Notes: generated from the sequence alone by a model not told the origin. A DNA stretch of 64,000 nt from Coraliomargarita sp. (GCA_024638885.1 JAHEJL010000002.1:124001-188000); one strand, 5' to 3'; shown: positions 50,719-59,251, counted from the first letter of the stretch. Numbers and translations are program-made.

Positions 50719-51225
50719 TCAGGCGCGGGCGCGCAGGAAGGCGTCGAATCGGCGGCTGATCTCGGCCTCGGTCGGCATGGGGATGGCCTTCTCCATGGCG
50801 TCGCGCAGCGGGAGGTGGGCCAGGTCGATCAACGAGGGGATCAGCCGGACGAGGCGGGTGACCTGCTGTTCGGTGGGCTTGCCGTCCTCAATCGGGAAGT
50901 CGGCGCTGAAACGGATCTCGCCGTCCTCGAAATCCATCTCGGCCTGCAGGATCTTGGATTCCCAGTTGAGCTGGTTGATGGTGCGGAGCACGGCGGCCTG
51001 CGTCTCAGGCGAGGCGTCCTTGGGCAGGCGATAGGCCATCGGCGCCTGGACGCGCAGGAGTTCGCCGTCCTCGTCGAGCCGGAGGAGGATGTTCACGCCG
51101 TGGTCGCCGTCCTCGTCGGTGTAGAGGTCGGTGGAGAAGCCGGTGCGGATGACGTCATCCTTCAAGCGATGCCTGATGCCGGCGGAGTCGAGGAGGGTGG
51201 AGATTTCGGAGAGGGTGGAGGGCAT
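50719..51225 (-). CDS. YbjN-domain protein
   Basis: A 168-residue protein. The YbjN/CesT-like chaperone fold is indicated by LLDSAGIRHRLKDDVIRTGF, HGVNILLRLDEDGELLRVQAP, AVLRTINQLNWESKILQAEM and DGEIRFSADFPIEDG, the pattern of YbjN proteins, which buffer stress and resemble type III secretion chaperones. Start ATG 51225 follows the ATACTC leader repeat on the minus strand. It is transcribed before the PARG gene (26-bp gap). Confidence 0.8.
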   Translation of the reverse strand: MPSTLSEISTLLDSAGIRHRLKDDVIRTGFSTDLYTDEDGDHGVNILLRLDEDGELLRVQAPMAYRLPKDASPETQAAVLRTINQLNWESKILQAEMDFEDGEIRFSADFPIEDGKPTEQQVTRLVRLIPSLIDLAHLPLRDAMEKAIPMPTEAEISRRFDAFLRARA

Positions 51226-51468
51226 TGAAATGAGAGTATGGAGTTTAGAGTATGGAGTGTGGGGGTAATTAGCTGGCAGGCTGGCAAGTTGACATGTGGG
51301 CAAGGGAAGGCGTAAGAGGCTCGGAGGCTCAGAGGATTAGTTGAACAGAGGGAAGGCATGGCTCAAAGGGGGACCGGTAACCGGAAGGTTAGCTTTGGCT
51401 ATATGTTCGAAGCATTAATTCCGGTCTCCGGTTTCCTTTGCTTGGTGCATGTCTCTCTTGCCAACTTG
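51226..51468. repeat. Intergenic repeat block (isolated copy)
   Basis: 51226-51260: ATACTC leader repeat, reading on the minus strand into ATG 51225. 51278-51345: CTGGCAAGTTGACATGTGGG..GAGGCTCGGAGGCTCAGAGG, an inverted copy of the TGTCAAC/GAGCCTC unit. 51362-51440: terminal-inverted-repeat element (CTCAAAGGGGGACCGG.. to ..CCGGTTTCCTTTG). 51455-51478: TTGCCAACTTGTCAACTGGC, which overlaps the end of the next gene. Confidence 0.65.
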
Positions 51469-52788
51469 TCAACTGGCTTGGCCTTCCAGCTCCGCGAGCG
51501 CGCCGCGGATGAATTCGGCGACGGGGTGGTCTTTGGAGAAGTGTTCCTCGAAGAGCGGCAGGGCCTTTCGGTATTCGCGGATGGCTTCGTCGACGTAGCC
51601 CATCTTCTGGTACATGAGTCCGAGGTTCTTGATGACGTAGCACCCGTGGTCTTCGCCGGCGGAGAGGAGCGCACGGCGGAGATTGGCCTCGGCCTTGGGG
51701 AATTCCTCGAGGTGTACCTGGACGAAGCCGAGGTTGTTCAGGTAACGCTCCTTGGCCCGCTCGTCGTTGAAATCCGGGTGCTCGGTGGCGGCGGCCATCT
51801 CCTCGAGGATGACCTCAGCCTTGGCGTACTGCTTGGCCGGGATGTAGATGTTCACGAGGTCCTGCTTGACCGAGAGGACGTCGGGGTGGTGCTCTTCCTG
51901 TGACTTGAGCAGGAAACGGACGGACTGCTTGAGTCGGTTCTCGGCACGGAGGGGCTTGTTCAGCTTGAGGTCGTTGGACGCCGCGGCCTGCTGGATGTAA
52001 GCGAGGTTGCGGAAGCTGACATTTCTGGCGTTGTGCGTCTGAAGGACGGCCAGGTCGTAGGCGCGTTCGGCCTCGGCGAAGCGGTCTTCGCGCTGATGGT
52101 AGTTGCCGAGGTAATAGAGGATCTTGCCGAAGGCCGTGCTGGGCGTCTGCCCGCGATGCGAGATCACCGGCGCGGCGGCCTCGATGAGCACGCGGGCTTC
52201 TTCATGGCGTTTGACCTGCAGCAGGGCTTCGCCGAGGTGCATGGCCGTGCGCGCGGCAGTGAACGTGGGCGGATCCTTATCGAGTTTGCAGACGGCAAGG
52301 CCGCGTTCGAAGATCGCGATGGCGTCGTCGTAGCGCTCGCGATCGTTCAGGAAGATCCCGAAGTACAGCAAGGTCATGCGCAGGGGAGGGAGGTGTGCTT
52401 CGATCGTCTCGTCGCAGAGTTCGAGGGCTTCCTGGTAGGTCCCTTCGGCGACCTCGGGGCGTTCCTGCTGGCCATGGCATTCCGCGAGGTCCTGGAGCGC
52501 GTCGACGATCTGCGGGATGCCCGCTTCCGCCTTCCGGATCCGGACGCGTCGTTCGAGCATGGCCAGCTCGGGGCCGGCCTCCTTCGTCGAGGAGTAGAAC
52601 AAGGCCAGCTCCAGGCAGACCGTGTCGACCTGGGTGCTGTAGGCGCCGAAGTGCTCCTCGGCGAAGGCCAGGGCCTGCAGGTATTCCGCCCGGGCCAGTT
52701 CCATGCGGTCGGCGAAACGATGTTCCTTGGCGGTGGCGACCCGGTCTTTGAATTCGGCCAAAAGGGCTTCTCGGTCAGGTTTAGGCAT
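51469..52788 (-). CDS. Tetratricopeptide-repeat protein
   Basis: A 439-residue cytoplasmic protein made of about ten TPR-type helix pairs, e.g. ALQDLAECHGQQERPEVAEGTYQEALEL-type units (LAECHGQQERPEVAEGTYQE), YYLGNYHQREDRFAEAERAYD, LGLMYQKMGYVDEAIREYRK. No signal peptide or membrane segment. It may be a scaffold. The stop codon lies inside a copy of the CCAGTTGACAAGTTG repeat, so repeat DNA defines its 3' end. Confidence 0.85.
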   Translation of the reverse strand: MPKPDREALLAEFKDRVATAKEHRFADRMELARAEYLQALAFAEEHFGAYSTQVDTVCLELALFYSSTKEAGPELAMLERRVRIRKAEAGIPQIVDALQDLAECHGQQERPEVAEGTYQEALELCDETIEAHLPPLRMTLLYFGIFLNDRERYDDAIAIFERGLAVCKLDKDPPTFTAARTAMHLGEALLQVKRHEEARVLIEAAAPVISHRGQTPSTAFGKILYYLGNYHQREDRFAEAERAYDLAVLQTHNARNVSFRNLAYIQQAAASNDLKLNKPLRAENRLKQSVRFLLKSQEEHHPDVLSVKQDLVNIYIPAKQYAKAEVILEEMAAATEHPDFNDERAKERYLNNLGFVQVHLEEFPKAEANLRRALLSAGEDHGCYVIKNLGLMYQKMGYVDEAIREYRKALPLFEEHFSKDHPVAEFIRGALAELEGQAS

Positions 52789-52810
52789 GTTTTGAAGTGG
52801 ATATTGATAC

Positions 52811-52829
52811 GCTAACAGCGACTGTTAGC
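52811..52829. promoter_or_regulatory. Palindrome in the TPR/DUF1810 divergent gap
   Basis: Perfect inverted repeat GCTAACAG-CGA-CTGTTAGC in a 107-bp gap between divergent genes. Position and symmetry suggest a transcription-factor operator shared by both genes; no known regulator is assigned. Confidence 0.45.
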
Positions 52830-52895
52830 ATTTCAAGGTGATTGATTGTAAATTAAGCCTGCTGTAAATAAACCGCCAACCGCCCACTAGACCCG

Positions 52896-53309
52896 ATGTC
52901 CCTCGACCGCTTCCTCCAAGCCCAGGAAAAGTCCTACGCCGGGGCGCTGGCCGAGCTTAAGGCCGGCCGGAAGACCGGTCACTGGATCTGGTGGATCTTC
53001 CCGCAGCTACGCGGTCTGGGCACGTCCCCTAACTCCACCTTCTACGGATTGACCGACGAGGCCGAGGCGCGGGCGTACCTACAGCACCCGATCCTCGGCG
53101 TCCGCTATCGCGCCTGCGTCGCGGCCGTCCATGCGCATATCTGCAAGCGCGGCGCAGACCCTCAGGTCATCATGGGGAGCGAGGTCGATGTCCTGAAGCT
53201 GGCTAGCTCCTTGGAATTATTTCTCAGCGCGGCGGAGCCTGCCGATGAGGGCCTGCGTGGGTGGGCCACCGATATCTTGGCCCGCCTGCGGCTCAAGGAT
53301 TCTGCTTAG
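52896..53309 (+). CDS. DUF1810 protein
   Basis: A 137-residue protein matching the DUF1810 family: MSLDRFLQAQEKSYAGALAE, the conserved GHWIWWIFPQLRGLG, STFYGLTDEAEARAYLQHP and DVLKLASSLELF. Function unknown. It overlaps the convergent DUF805 gene by 17 bp at the 3' end. Confidence 0.9.
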   Translation: MSLDRFLQAQEKSYAGALAELKAGRKTGHWIWWIFPQLRGLGTSPNSTFYGLTDEAEARAYLQHPILGVRYRACVAAVHAHICKRGADPQVIMGSEVDVLKLASSLELFLSAAEPADEGLRGWATDILARLRLKDSA

Positions 53310-53595
53310 GATTCGGGCCGTACTGATTTACGCCAGGTTCGCTGTCGGCGAAGGCCAGCCAAAGCCCGTAGAACGGGATGATCATGAAGAACCCCGGGTT
53401 GCCGCGGTCGTGGCAGCGCTTGGTGTTATAGGCCAGCACGAACCAGATGAAAGGGATGAGGAAGAGGATGCCGAGGACCTCGTTGGCGTCCATGAGGAAG
53501 GCCCAGACGAACATGAGCGGGAACTGCACGAGGTGGCTGAGCCAGTATTCGGTGCGACGGATTCGTCCGGCGAAGGAGAAGGGGGCTTTGAACAT
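53293..53595 (-). CDS. DUF805 membrane protein
   Basis: A 100-residue protein starting MFKAPFSFAGRIRRTEYWLS, the standard DUF805 N-terminus, with two to three hydrophobic segments (FPLMFVWAFLMDANEVLG, ILFLIPFIWFVLAYNTK) and RCHDRGNPGFFMIIPFYGLW. It is a stand-alone version of the module fused to the TerY-like protein at 47693. Start ATG 53595; the upstream frame is unrelated to the family. Confidence 0.85.
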   Translation of the reverse strand: MFKAPFSFAGRIRRTEYWLSHLVQFPLMFVWAFLMDANEVLGILFLIPFIWFVLAYNTKRCHDRGNPGFFMIIPFYGLWLAFADSEPGVNQYGPNPKQNP

Positions 53596-53682
53596 AAGAT
53601 TCTTGTAAATTAATGACGCGCGGAAGCAACGCCTATGTCGAAAGGTCTTTACGCGGTCCTGGCCGAGGGCGATAAACGACCC

Positions 53683-54078
53683 ATGCGATCCCTGCTGCTG
53701 CTCCTGCTCTGCACGTTCTCCCTCTTCGCCGCCGACCAGCCCCACGGACCCGTCCAGCTACACGATCACGACCATGGCGGCGTACGGGCAGGGGAGACCG
53801 ATTGCCCGGCCTACCGCAACGGCCTGAAGTGCTTCGGCTTCGGCCTGATCGACGGGATGACCATCAACGGCCCACGGTACCGCTGCTCGATCTGCGGCGT
53901 GCGCTGGATCGTCACTTCGGAGCGCCCGACGACCCGCCGTAGCCCGACCGATTGCCCCGGCTACCTAAACGGTGGCAATGGCCTGAAGTGCATTGGGTTC
54001 GGTCTCATCGATGGCATCACGATCAACGGCACCCGGTATAAGTGCGGCATCTGTGGCTGCCGTTGGATCGTACCGTAA
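53683..54078 (+). CDS. Secreted protein with duplicated four-cysteine motif
   Basis: A 131-residue protein from ATG 53683 (signal peptide MRSLLLLLLCTFSLFAADQ); an in-frame ATG at 53635 is possible but would put 16 polar residues before the signal. After a His-rich segment (HDHDHGG) there are two near-identical units of about 38-42 residues: TDCPAYRNGLKCFGFGLIDG..CSICGVRWIV and TDCPGYLNGGNGLKCIGFGL..CGICGCRWIV. Each has the pattern C-x(n)-C-x(n)-C-x2-C. These could be small zinc ribbons or disulfide knots exposed outside the cytoplasm. No family recognised. Confidence 0.7.
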   Translation: MRSLLLLLLCTFSLFAADQPHGPVQLHDHDHGGVRAGETDCPAYRNGLKCFGFGLIDGMTINGPRYRCSICGVRWIVTSERPTTRRSPTDCPGYLNGGNGLKCIGFGLIDGITINGTRYKCGICGCRWIVP

Positions 54079-54217
54079 GCTTTACAGTCAATTTAGGGAC
54101 ATTCCTGAATAGTCACATTGCGGACAGTTGATGTTAACATTATGTTGAATTTGAACTGTCGGTATTTTAACCGTGGGGGACTGGCCGATTCCCATGCCAG
54201 CCAAACGACCATACGCC

Positions 54218-55624
54218 ATGACCGATACCTCCTCACGTTTCCGCCCCGGACTGCTGAAGTTCGAGGGCGAGCTCGCGCCGGTGAACGACGTCCTGGCGAT
54301 CCTGCGTGCCGCCGGCGGCCGTCCGTTCTTCATGGGCGGGTGCGTCCGCGACGCCTTGCTGGGCATCGACTCCAAGGATTTCGACATCGAGGTCTTCGGC
54401 CTGAGCGTGGCCCAGATCCAGGCGGCGCTGTCCGCCAAGTTCGAGATCATCTCCGTGGGCGCCGCCTTCGGGGTCATCAAGCTGAAGGACCTGCCGGTCG
54501 ACGTCTCGGTCCCGCGCCGCGAGAACCGCGTCGGGGCAGGGCACCGTGATTTCGAGGTGTTCGTCGATTCGACGCTGACGCCAAAGGAAGCCGCGGAGCG
54601 ACGTGACTTCACGATCAACGCCATCGGCTGGAACGATGAGAACGGCGAGCTGCTGGATTTCTACGACGGTGAGCGAGACCTGAAGGCGGGCGTGATCCGC
54701 CATGTCTCCGAAAAGTTTTCCGAAGACCCCCTGCGCGTCCTGCGCGCGATGCAGTTCGCCGCCCGTTTCGAATTCACGGTCGCGCCAGAAACGGTTGCGC
54801 TGTGCGCCACGCTGCATCCGCGCGACCTGCCGGCCGAGCGCTTGTACGAGGAATGGACGAAGCTGATCCTGAAGGGGCGTCAACCGTCGCTGGGACTGAA
54901 GTTCCTGCGCTCATGCGGCTGGCTGCAGTATTTCCCGGAACTGGCCGCCATCGTCGACGTACCGCAGGACCCGGTCTGGCATCCGGAAGGTTGTGTCTGG
55001 ACGCATACGCTGCATTGCATGGACGCTTTCGCGAAGAAGCGTATCGGTGACCCGCGCGAAGACCTGGTCGTCGGTTTCGCCGTGCTGTGCCATGACCTGG
55101 GTAAGGCCGTCACGACGGTCATGTCCGAGGGCCGCTGGCGGGCTCTGGGGCATGAGGAAGCCGGCGTGCCGATCGCCACGAAGTTCATGGGCCGCCTGAC
55201 CCGCGAGCAGGCGCTGATCGCGGAGATCGTCCCGCATGTCGCGAATCACGATAAGCCGTCGGCGCTGTTCCGCGCCCGGTCCGGCGACAACGCCGTGCGC
55301 CGGCTGGCGCTGCGAGTCGGTCGCATCGACCGCCTGCTGCGCGTGGATTTGGCCGATCGTCAGGGCCGTCCGCCGCAGGTCGTCGGCGACACCACCGAAC
55401 ACGGCGCCTGGCTGCTGGCCAAGGCGCAGGGCCTGAACTTGGACAAGGGCGTGCCGAAGGCGATCCTGCAGGGACGTCACCTGGTCGCCCGCGGCATGCG
55501 GCCGGGCAAGGACTTCAAGCGTATCCTGGACGCGGCCTTCGAGGCGCAGCTCGACGGCAAGTTCGCCGAAGAATCATCCGGAATCGCTTGGTTGGACGCT
55601 TATCTGGCGAAGTCTGACGCTTAG
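54218..55624 (+). CDS. cca: CCA-adding enzyme/poly(A) polymerase family nucleotidyltransferase with HD domain
   Basis: A 468-residue class II nucleotidyltransferase. PFFMGGCVRDALLG (G-x-V-R-D), DFDIEVFG (catalytic Asp pair), RRDFTINAIGW and FSEDPLRVLRAMQFAARFEF are the tRNA CCA-transferase head and neck motifs. An HD phosphohydrolase domain follows (VVGFAVLCHDLGKAVTTVMS; later AEIVPHVANHD). It adds or repairs the tRNA 3' CCA end, the HD part probably having 2',3'-cyclic phosphodiesterase or phosphatase activity. Start ATG 54218 chosen; ATGs at 54194 and 54173 are in frame. The preceding 130 bp is AT-rich and may hold its promoter. Confidence 0.88.
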   Translation: MTDTSSRFRPGLLKFEGELAPVNDVLAILRAAGGRPFFMGGCVRDALLGIDSKDFDIEVFGLSVAQIQAALSAKFEIISVGAAFGVIKLKDLPVDVSVPRRENRVGAGHRDFEVFVDSTLTPKEAAERRDFTINAIGWNDENGELLDFYDGERDLKAGVIRHVSEKFSEDPLRVLRAMQFAARFEFTVAPETVALCATLHPRDLPAERLYEEWTKLILKGRQPSLGLKFLRSCGWLQYFPELAAIVDVPQDPVWHPEGCVWTHTLHCMDAFAKKRIGDPREDLVVGFAVLCHDLGKAVTTVMSEGRWRALGHEEAGVPIATKFMGRLTREQALIAEIVPHVANHDKPSALFRARSGDNAVRRLALRVGRIDRLLRVDLADRQGRPPQVVGDTTEHGAWLLAKAQGLNLDKGVPKAILQGRHLVARGMRPGKDFKRILDAAFEAQLDGKFAEESSGIAWLDAYLAKSDA

Positions 55625-55700
55625 GCTTTGGATGACTCTCATGCCCTTAGGTTCTGTGGTGTATTCCTTGATCGGCCGCATGCTTGCGCCGTCCTAAACC

Positions 55701-56429
55701 GTGATTGCCATCCTGTCCGACGTCCACGGCAACCGTCCTGCGCTCGAGGCGGTGTTCGCGGAGATGGAGACTCTGGGCGTGAAGCGGATGCTAGTCCTAG
55801 GCGACGTGATCGGCTACGGTCCTTTCCCGAACGATTGCCTGCGGATGGTCGCCAGGGCCGAGGTCTGCCTGCAAGGTAACCATGAGGCGGGGGTGACCGG
55901 CGTATTGGGGGAGCGCTGGTTCAACGACGCGGCCTGGGCCGGGGTCGAATGGACCCGCAAGAAGCTCACCCATGCCGAGCGCGAACTGATCGCGAAGTGG
56001 CGTCCGACCGGCCGGCACGAGGGCATCCAGCTGGCGCATGCTTCGCTGAACCCTGATGCGGCCTTCGATTACTTGCTGACGCCGCGGGCCCTGAAAGCCC
56101 ACTTCGCCGCCCAGACGGCGCCCCTTTGCTTCGTCGGGCATACCCACGTCCCCGAAATCTGGATCGAAGGCCGTGAAGACCCAGCCCCATGGCCAAAACC
56201 GGGTAGCTATGTCCTCGAGCCTGGCCGAAAGACCGTGATCAACGTCGGCAGCGTTGGGCTTCCCCGGAGCGTCGATAAGCGCGCCACCTGGGCTACCTAT
56301 GACCCTGCGAATGGCGAAGTCACCCTGCGCCGCACGTCCTATGACGTCCAAGAGACTATCCGTACGATCAGGCATCTCCGTTTCGATCAGGTCGTCGAAG
56401 ACAAGCTGATGAGAGATCTCGGCGCCTGA
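55701..56429 (+). CDS. Metallophosphoesterase (YfcE/PP2A-like)
   Basis: A 242-residue protein with a GTG start. All calcineurin-type metal motifs are present: ILSDVHGNRPALEAV (D-x-H), LGDVIGYGPFPNDCL (GD-x-x-x-GPxP), LQGNHEAG (GNHE) and VGHTHVPEIW (GHxH). Such proteins hydrolyse phosphodiesters, e.g. 2',3'-cAMP or RNA ends. It lies 76 bp after the CCA-enzyme gene on the same strand, so a link with RNA end processing is possible. Confidence 0.88.
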   Translation: MIAILSDVHGNRPALEAVFAEMETLGVKRMLVLGDVIGYGPFPNDCLRMVARAEVCLQGNHEAGVTGVLGERWFNDAAWAGVEWTRKKLTHAERELIAKWRPTGRHEGIQLAHASLNPDAAFDYLLTPRALKAHFAAQTAPLCFVGHTHVPEIWIEGREDPAPWPKPGSYVLEPGRKTVINVGSVGLPRSVDKRATWATYDPANGEVTLRRTSYDVQETIRTIRHLRFDQVVEDKLMRDLGA

Positions 56430-56632
56430 GGTGGGGGCAGGCTCACGCGACTGCGGAGAGCCTCGGTTGTTCCCGGTTCCGGTCGTCCGGGCCTTTCAGG
56501 TCGTCCCCGGGCATCCTTCGATCCCATGGATCCGTACGGGCGTCGGTCGATGGCGAAGTCATGCATTAGAAACCGACAAGGAGACGCCGAGTTTCCGCTT
56601 TACCCCGCTGATCGCGCGGGCATCAACGTCTC
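56430..56632. other. Intergenic region, nothing recognised
   Basis: 203 bp between same-strand genes; no dispersed repeat or terminator seen. It probably contains the promoter of the 56633 gene. Confidence 0.4.
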
Positions 56633-57487
56633 ATGGGTCGCATCTGGCTGTTGCTGTTAATGAATCTTACGCTTTGCGCGTTCGCCCAGGATGCCTCGCC
56701 TTCGACGACGCCTCCCGCCGGGTCCGATGAGGCCAAGATCTCCGTCGGAGACGTCCCGGCCAAGGTGGTCGCCTTGCTGGGCGACCCCGAGAGTTTCATC
56801 ACGCTCTCGCCGACCCGCACCCGTTGCTTCTTCAAGCGCTGCACCATCGTTTTCGACGCGCAGAAGGTGGCCGAACTTCCGGTCATGAAGACCGCTGAGG
56901 AGCTGGCGCGTGAGCAGGCCGCCCGCAGGCGCGCCGCGCTGGCGGGACTCCTGTCGCGTTTCGACGAGGAGCGTGCCAGCGACGGAAGCAGCCTTTATCT
57001 GCATAAGTCTTTTCCGCGCGGAAAGTACGGCACGATGCCCGCCGTCATCGTCGACGCAAGAGGGGCGATGGGGCTGGTCACCAGCTATTTCGGCGGTACG
57101 TGGATCTTCCATGACTCCGCCCTCGTGAAGGTCGGCGGCAAGGTTCTGCCGACTTCGCTCCTTCCGCACGGTGCGCCTATGCGTCGTCTTGCCGGCCAAG
57201 GTGGCTTCATCGAAGAACGGTGCGTTTTCAGTTCCGAATCCGACCAGCAGGTCATCCGTGCGATCTCAAGGTCCGCCGGCGGCGTTTTCATCAGCCTCAG
57301 CAACGGTCACGCCTCCGTGGCGCCGCGGCTGACCGAGCAGCAATTCGCCTCGTTCCCGCCCATCGTCGAACTTACCTCCTCCGACCTTTCGGCTGTTCGC
57401 GAGTGCGTCGCTCTCGCCGACGCCCTTGCGGCATCCGGTCAAGGTCCGGGCGATTCCGGCTCGGGCAAGGACAAGGTCGGCAGGTGA
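56633..57487 (+). CDS. Secreted protein with W(I/L)FHD-type domain
   Basis: A 284-residue protein with a signal peptide (MGRIWLLLLMNLTLCAFAQ). Residues about 135-270 contain a domain shared with the proteins at 60139 and 62981: TSYFGGTWIFHDSALVKVGG, then EERCVFSSESDQQVI and a final helix. No database family is recognised. The N-terminal part includes a helical stretch AEELAREQAARRRAALAGLL. It sits at the start of the second GYF_2 cluster. Confidence 0.75.
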   Translation: MGRIWLLLLMNLTLCAFAQDASPSTTPPAGSDEAKISVGDVPAKVVALLGDPESFITLSPTRTRCFFKRCTIVFDAQKVAELPVMKTAEELAREQAARRRAALAGLLSRFDEERASDGSSLYLHKSFPRGKYGTMPAVIVDARGAMGLVTSYFGGTWIFHDSALVKVGGKVLPTSLLPHGAPMRRLAGQGGFIEERCVFSSESDQQVIRAISRSAGGVFISLSNGHASVAPRLTEQQFASFPPIVELTSSDLSAVRECVALADALAASGQGPGDSGSGKDKVGR

Positions 57488-57596
57488 CGTCTTGCCGCGC
57501 ACCCGAGGGATTGCTGGGCCCGCTTCGTCAGAGCGCGCCTTGGCCTGTGGGCTTAGCCTGGCCCTCTCATTCTTAGGTCCTGTTGATCGCTCCGCC

Positions 57597-58268
57597 TCAA
57601 GGCTTGGACGACGCCTTGCCGTCCCTCGTGCCGATCCATGCGGACGCGAAGAGGAGGGCGTTCCCGGCAAGCATCACGAACAATCCCCAGCCTGGCGACA
57701 GCGTGATGCGTGATCCGAACAGATTGGCCGTCGGGGTGTCCGCGATGTGGATGCAGACATCTCCCAGGATCAGCGCGGCGATGGCCGCAGGAATCCAGAC
57801 GTAGGCGAAAAGACGTAGATGGGAAAGGACCGCTCCGGCTATGCCGAGGCCGAGTACGGCCATTCCTTTGCTGTTGCCGTTTTCCATCATCGAAAAGGCC
57901 AGCCTGCCCACCTGGGCCGTCGGACCGAAGACCCCTAGCGCGAGCAGGCCGCCGCCGACGTAGCCGAAGGTCTGGGACCGATTATCAGGAGCGGCGGCTA
58001 CCTGGGGCGATGGTCGCGAAGGGGTGGGCCCCGCAACCTGCCGGCCGACGGTTTGCTGCGGCCGGGCAGGGCTCATGGCTCGGGGCGCCGACGTGGCCGC
58101 GGATGTCGCGCCCTGAGGGCGGAACTGGGAGAGCGGCTTCCATCCGGGCATGCCCACCGCCCAGTAGTGGTCGGCGTATGTGAAGCTTCCGTCGGCAAGA
58201 TGCCGGAGGATGGCGGCCTCGTCGAACTTGCCGATGTTAACGCCGCCTTGGCTTACGTGGTATTGCAT
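57597..58268 (-). CDS. GYF_2 membrane protein, multi-pass
   Basis: A 223-residue protein from ATG 58268. GYF_2 domain at 1-50 (MQYHVSQGGVNIGKFDEAAI, DHYWAVGMPGWKPL), a Pro/Ser/Thr linker to about 95, then about four membrane segments: GYVGGGLLALGVFGPTAQVG, MAVLGLGIAGAVLSHLRLFA, YVWIPAAIAALILGDVCIHI and WGLFVMLAGNALLFASAW. The GYF_2 domain would be cytoplasmic. The membrane part is similar in layout to the 26751 protein. Divergent from the 58346 gene. Confidence 0.78.
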   Translation of the reverse strand: MQYHVSQGGVNIGKFDEAAILRHLADGSFTYADHYWAVGMPGWKPLSQFRPQGATSAATSAPRAMSPARPQQTVGRQVAGPTPSRPSPQVAAAPDNRSQTFGYVGGGLLALGVFGPTAQVGRLAFSMMENGNSKGMAVLGLGIAGAVLSHLRLFAYVWIPAAIAALILGDVCIHIADTPTANLFGSRITLSPGWGLFVMLAGNALLFASAWIGTRDGKASSKP

Positions 58269-58345
58269 GGGCTTTTTTCCTACGACTGTCACCGGGGGTC
58301 AACGAGAACTACCGCTTCGTCCGTTGTTATTAAATCTTTACACAT

Positions 58346-59251
58346 ATGGTCCTTCTTCGCATTCCCGTAGCCGTGCCCCTCGTCCGGTTGATCATCTTCC
58401 TGTTCCGCGGGATCGGCCGGATGTTCCAGGCGATCGGTCGTTTCCTCAGGGCGCTCGTCGGCGCCGGCATGCGCAGCTTCCTGCTCAAGTCCGTCGAGGT
58501 CGTCCTCCGTCTTGGTTTCGTCGCCTCCTTGGTCGCGCTCGTCGCGGTCTGCGGGAGCCTGTTCGGCAGCAAGCATTACTTGTCCGGAAGTTATGAAGCC
58601 GTCGGACCGCGTTTCTCCTACAAGTTCGATACGTATAACAATTATGATTATCGCGTCCTGCGATTGCATGACGCGCTGACCCAGTTCGTCCCGAAGGATG
58701 CCAAGGTTCCTTATGGCCCGGGAAAGCTGGATGTCGACGGGGTGCTCCAGGTTTGGAAGACCAATGAGATGGTCCACGTCTCCGGCACCGCCGTCAAGTG
58801 GGACGTCTCGCTCGGGGCGCGAAACGAAGAGACGGGGCGGCCGATGCTCATGGCGGAAGATTTCGCCCCAAGATCGTGGGATAAGTTCACCGCGTTCTTC
58901 GAGCAGGCGTGGGCGATCATCTCGCTGCCTATGCTGGTCGCGTGGCTGGTCTTTCCCTCCGCTTCCCGGCTGCGTGAACGCGTGCGTCGGGCCTGCTTGC
59001 TCGCTCCGCTCTGCGCCGTCGCCAGCTTCGGCTTCGCCTACCTGTTCTCGCGCTATTGGCTTAACACGCAGTACGACGCACTCGCCGAACTGGTCATCGA
59101 CCTGCCGCGGTGGGCGCATCCTGTGGGTATCCTCAACAAGTCGATCCTGGCCGGTCTGGCGATCAGCCTGATACCCATGGCGCTTTGGTACCTGCTTCGC
59201 TGGGTGCTTGGTCCGTTTTTCGCGACGCCGACCACGCAGTCCAGCCCTTGA
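58346..59251 (+). CDS. Integral membrane protein of unknown function
   Basis: A 301-residue protein. An N-terminal amphipathic/hydrophobic stretch (IPVAVPLVRLIIFLFRGIGR) and a first transmembrane helix (LRLGFVASLVALVAVCGSLF) precede an extracytoplasmic loop of about 100 residues (KHYLSGSYEAVGPRFSYKFD). C-terminal helices follow at AWAIISLPMLVAWLVFPS, ACLLAPLCAVASFGFAYLF and ILAGLAISLIPMALWYLLRW. No family recognised. It sits between two GYF_2 genes and is convergent with the RDD one, 10 bp apart at their ends. Confidence 0.65.
   Translation: MVLLRIPVAVPLVRLIIFLFRGIGRMFQAIGRFLRALVGAGMRSFLLKSVEVVLRLGFVASLVALVAVCGSLFGSKHYLSGSYEAVGPRFSYKFDTYNNYDYRVLRLHDALTQFVPKDAKVPYGPGKLDVDGVLQVWKTNEMVHVSGTAVKWDVSLGARNEETGRPMLMAEDFAPRSWDKFTAFFEQAWAIISLPMLVAWLVFPSASRLRERVRRACLLAPLCAVASFGFAYLFSRYWLNTQYDALAELVIDLPRWAHPVGILNKSILAGLAISLIPMALWYLLRWVLGPFFATPTTQSSP

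Noticed and set aside
54079..54217. AT-rich stretch before the CCA-enzyme gene, considered as a tRNA or riboswitch
   Set aside because: No cloverleaf, T-loop or known aptamer signature could be built; it is more likely an ordinary promoter region.
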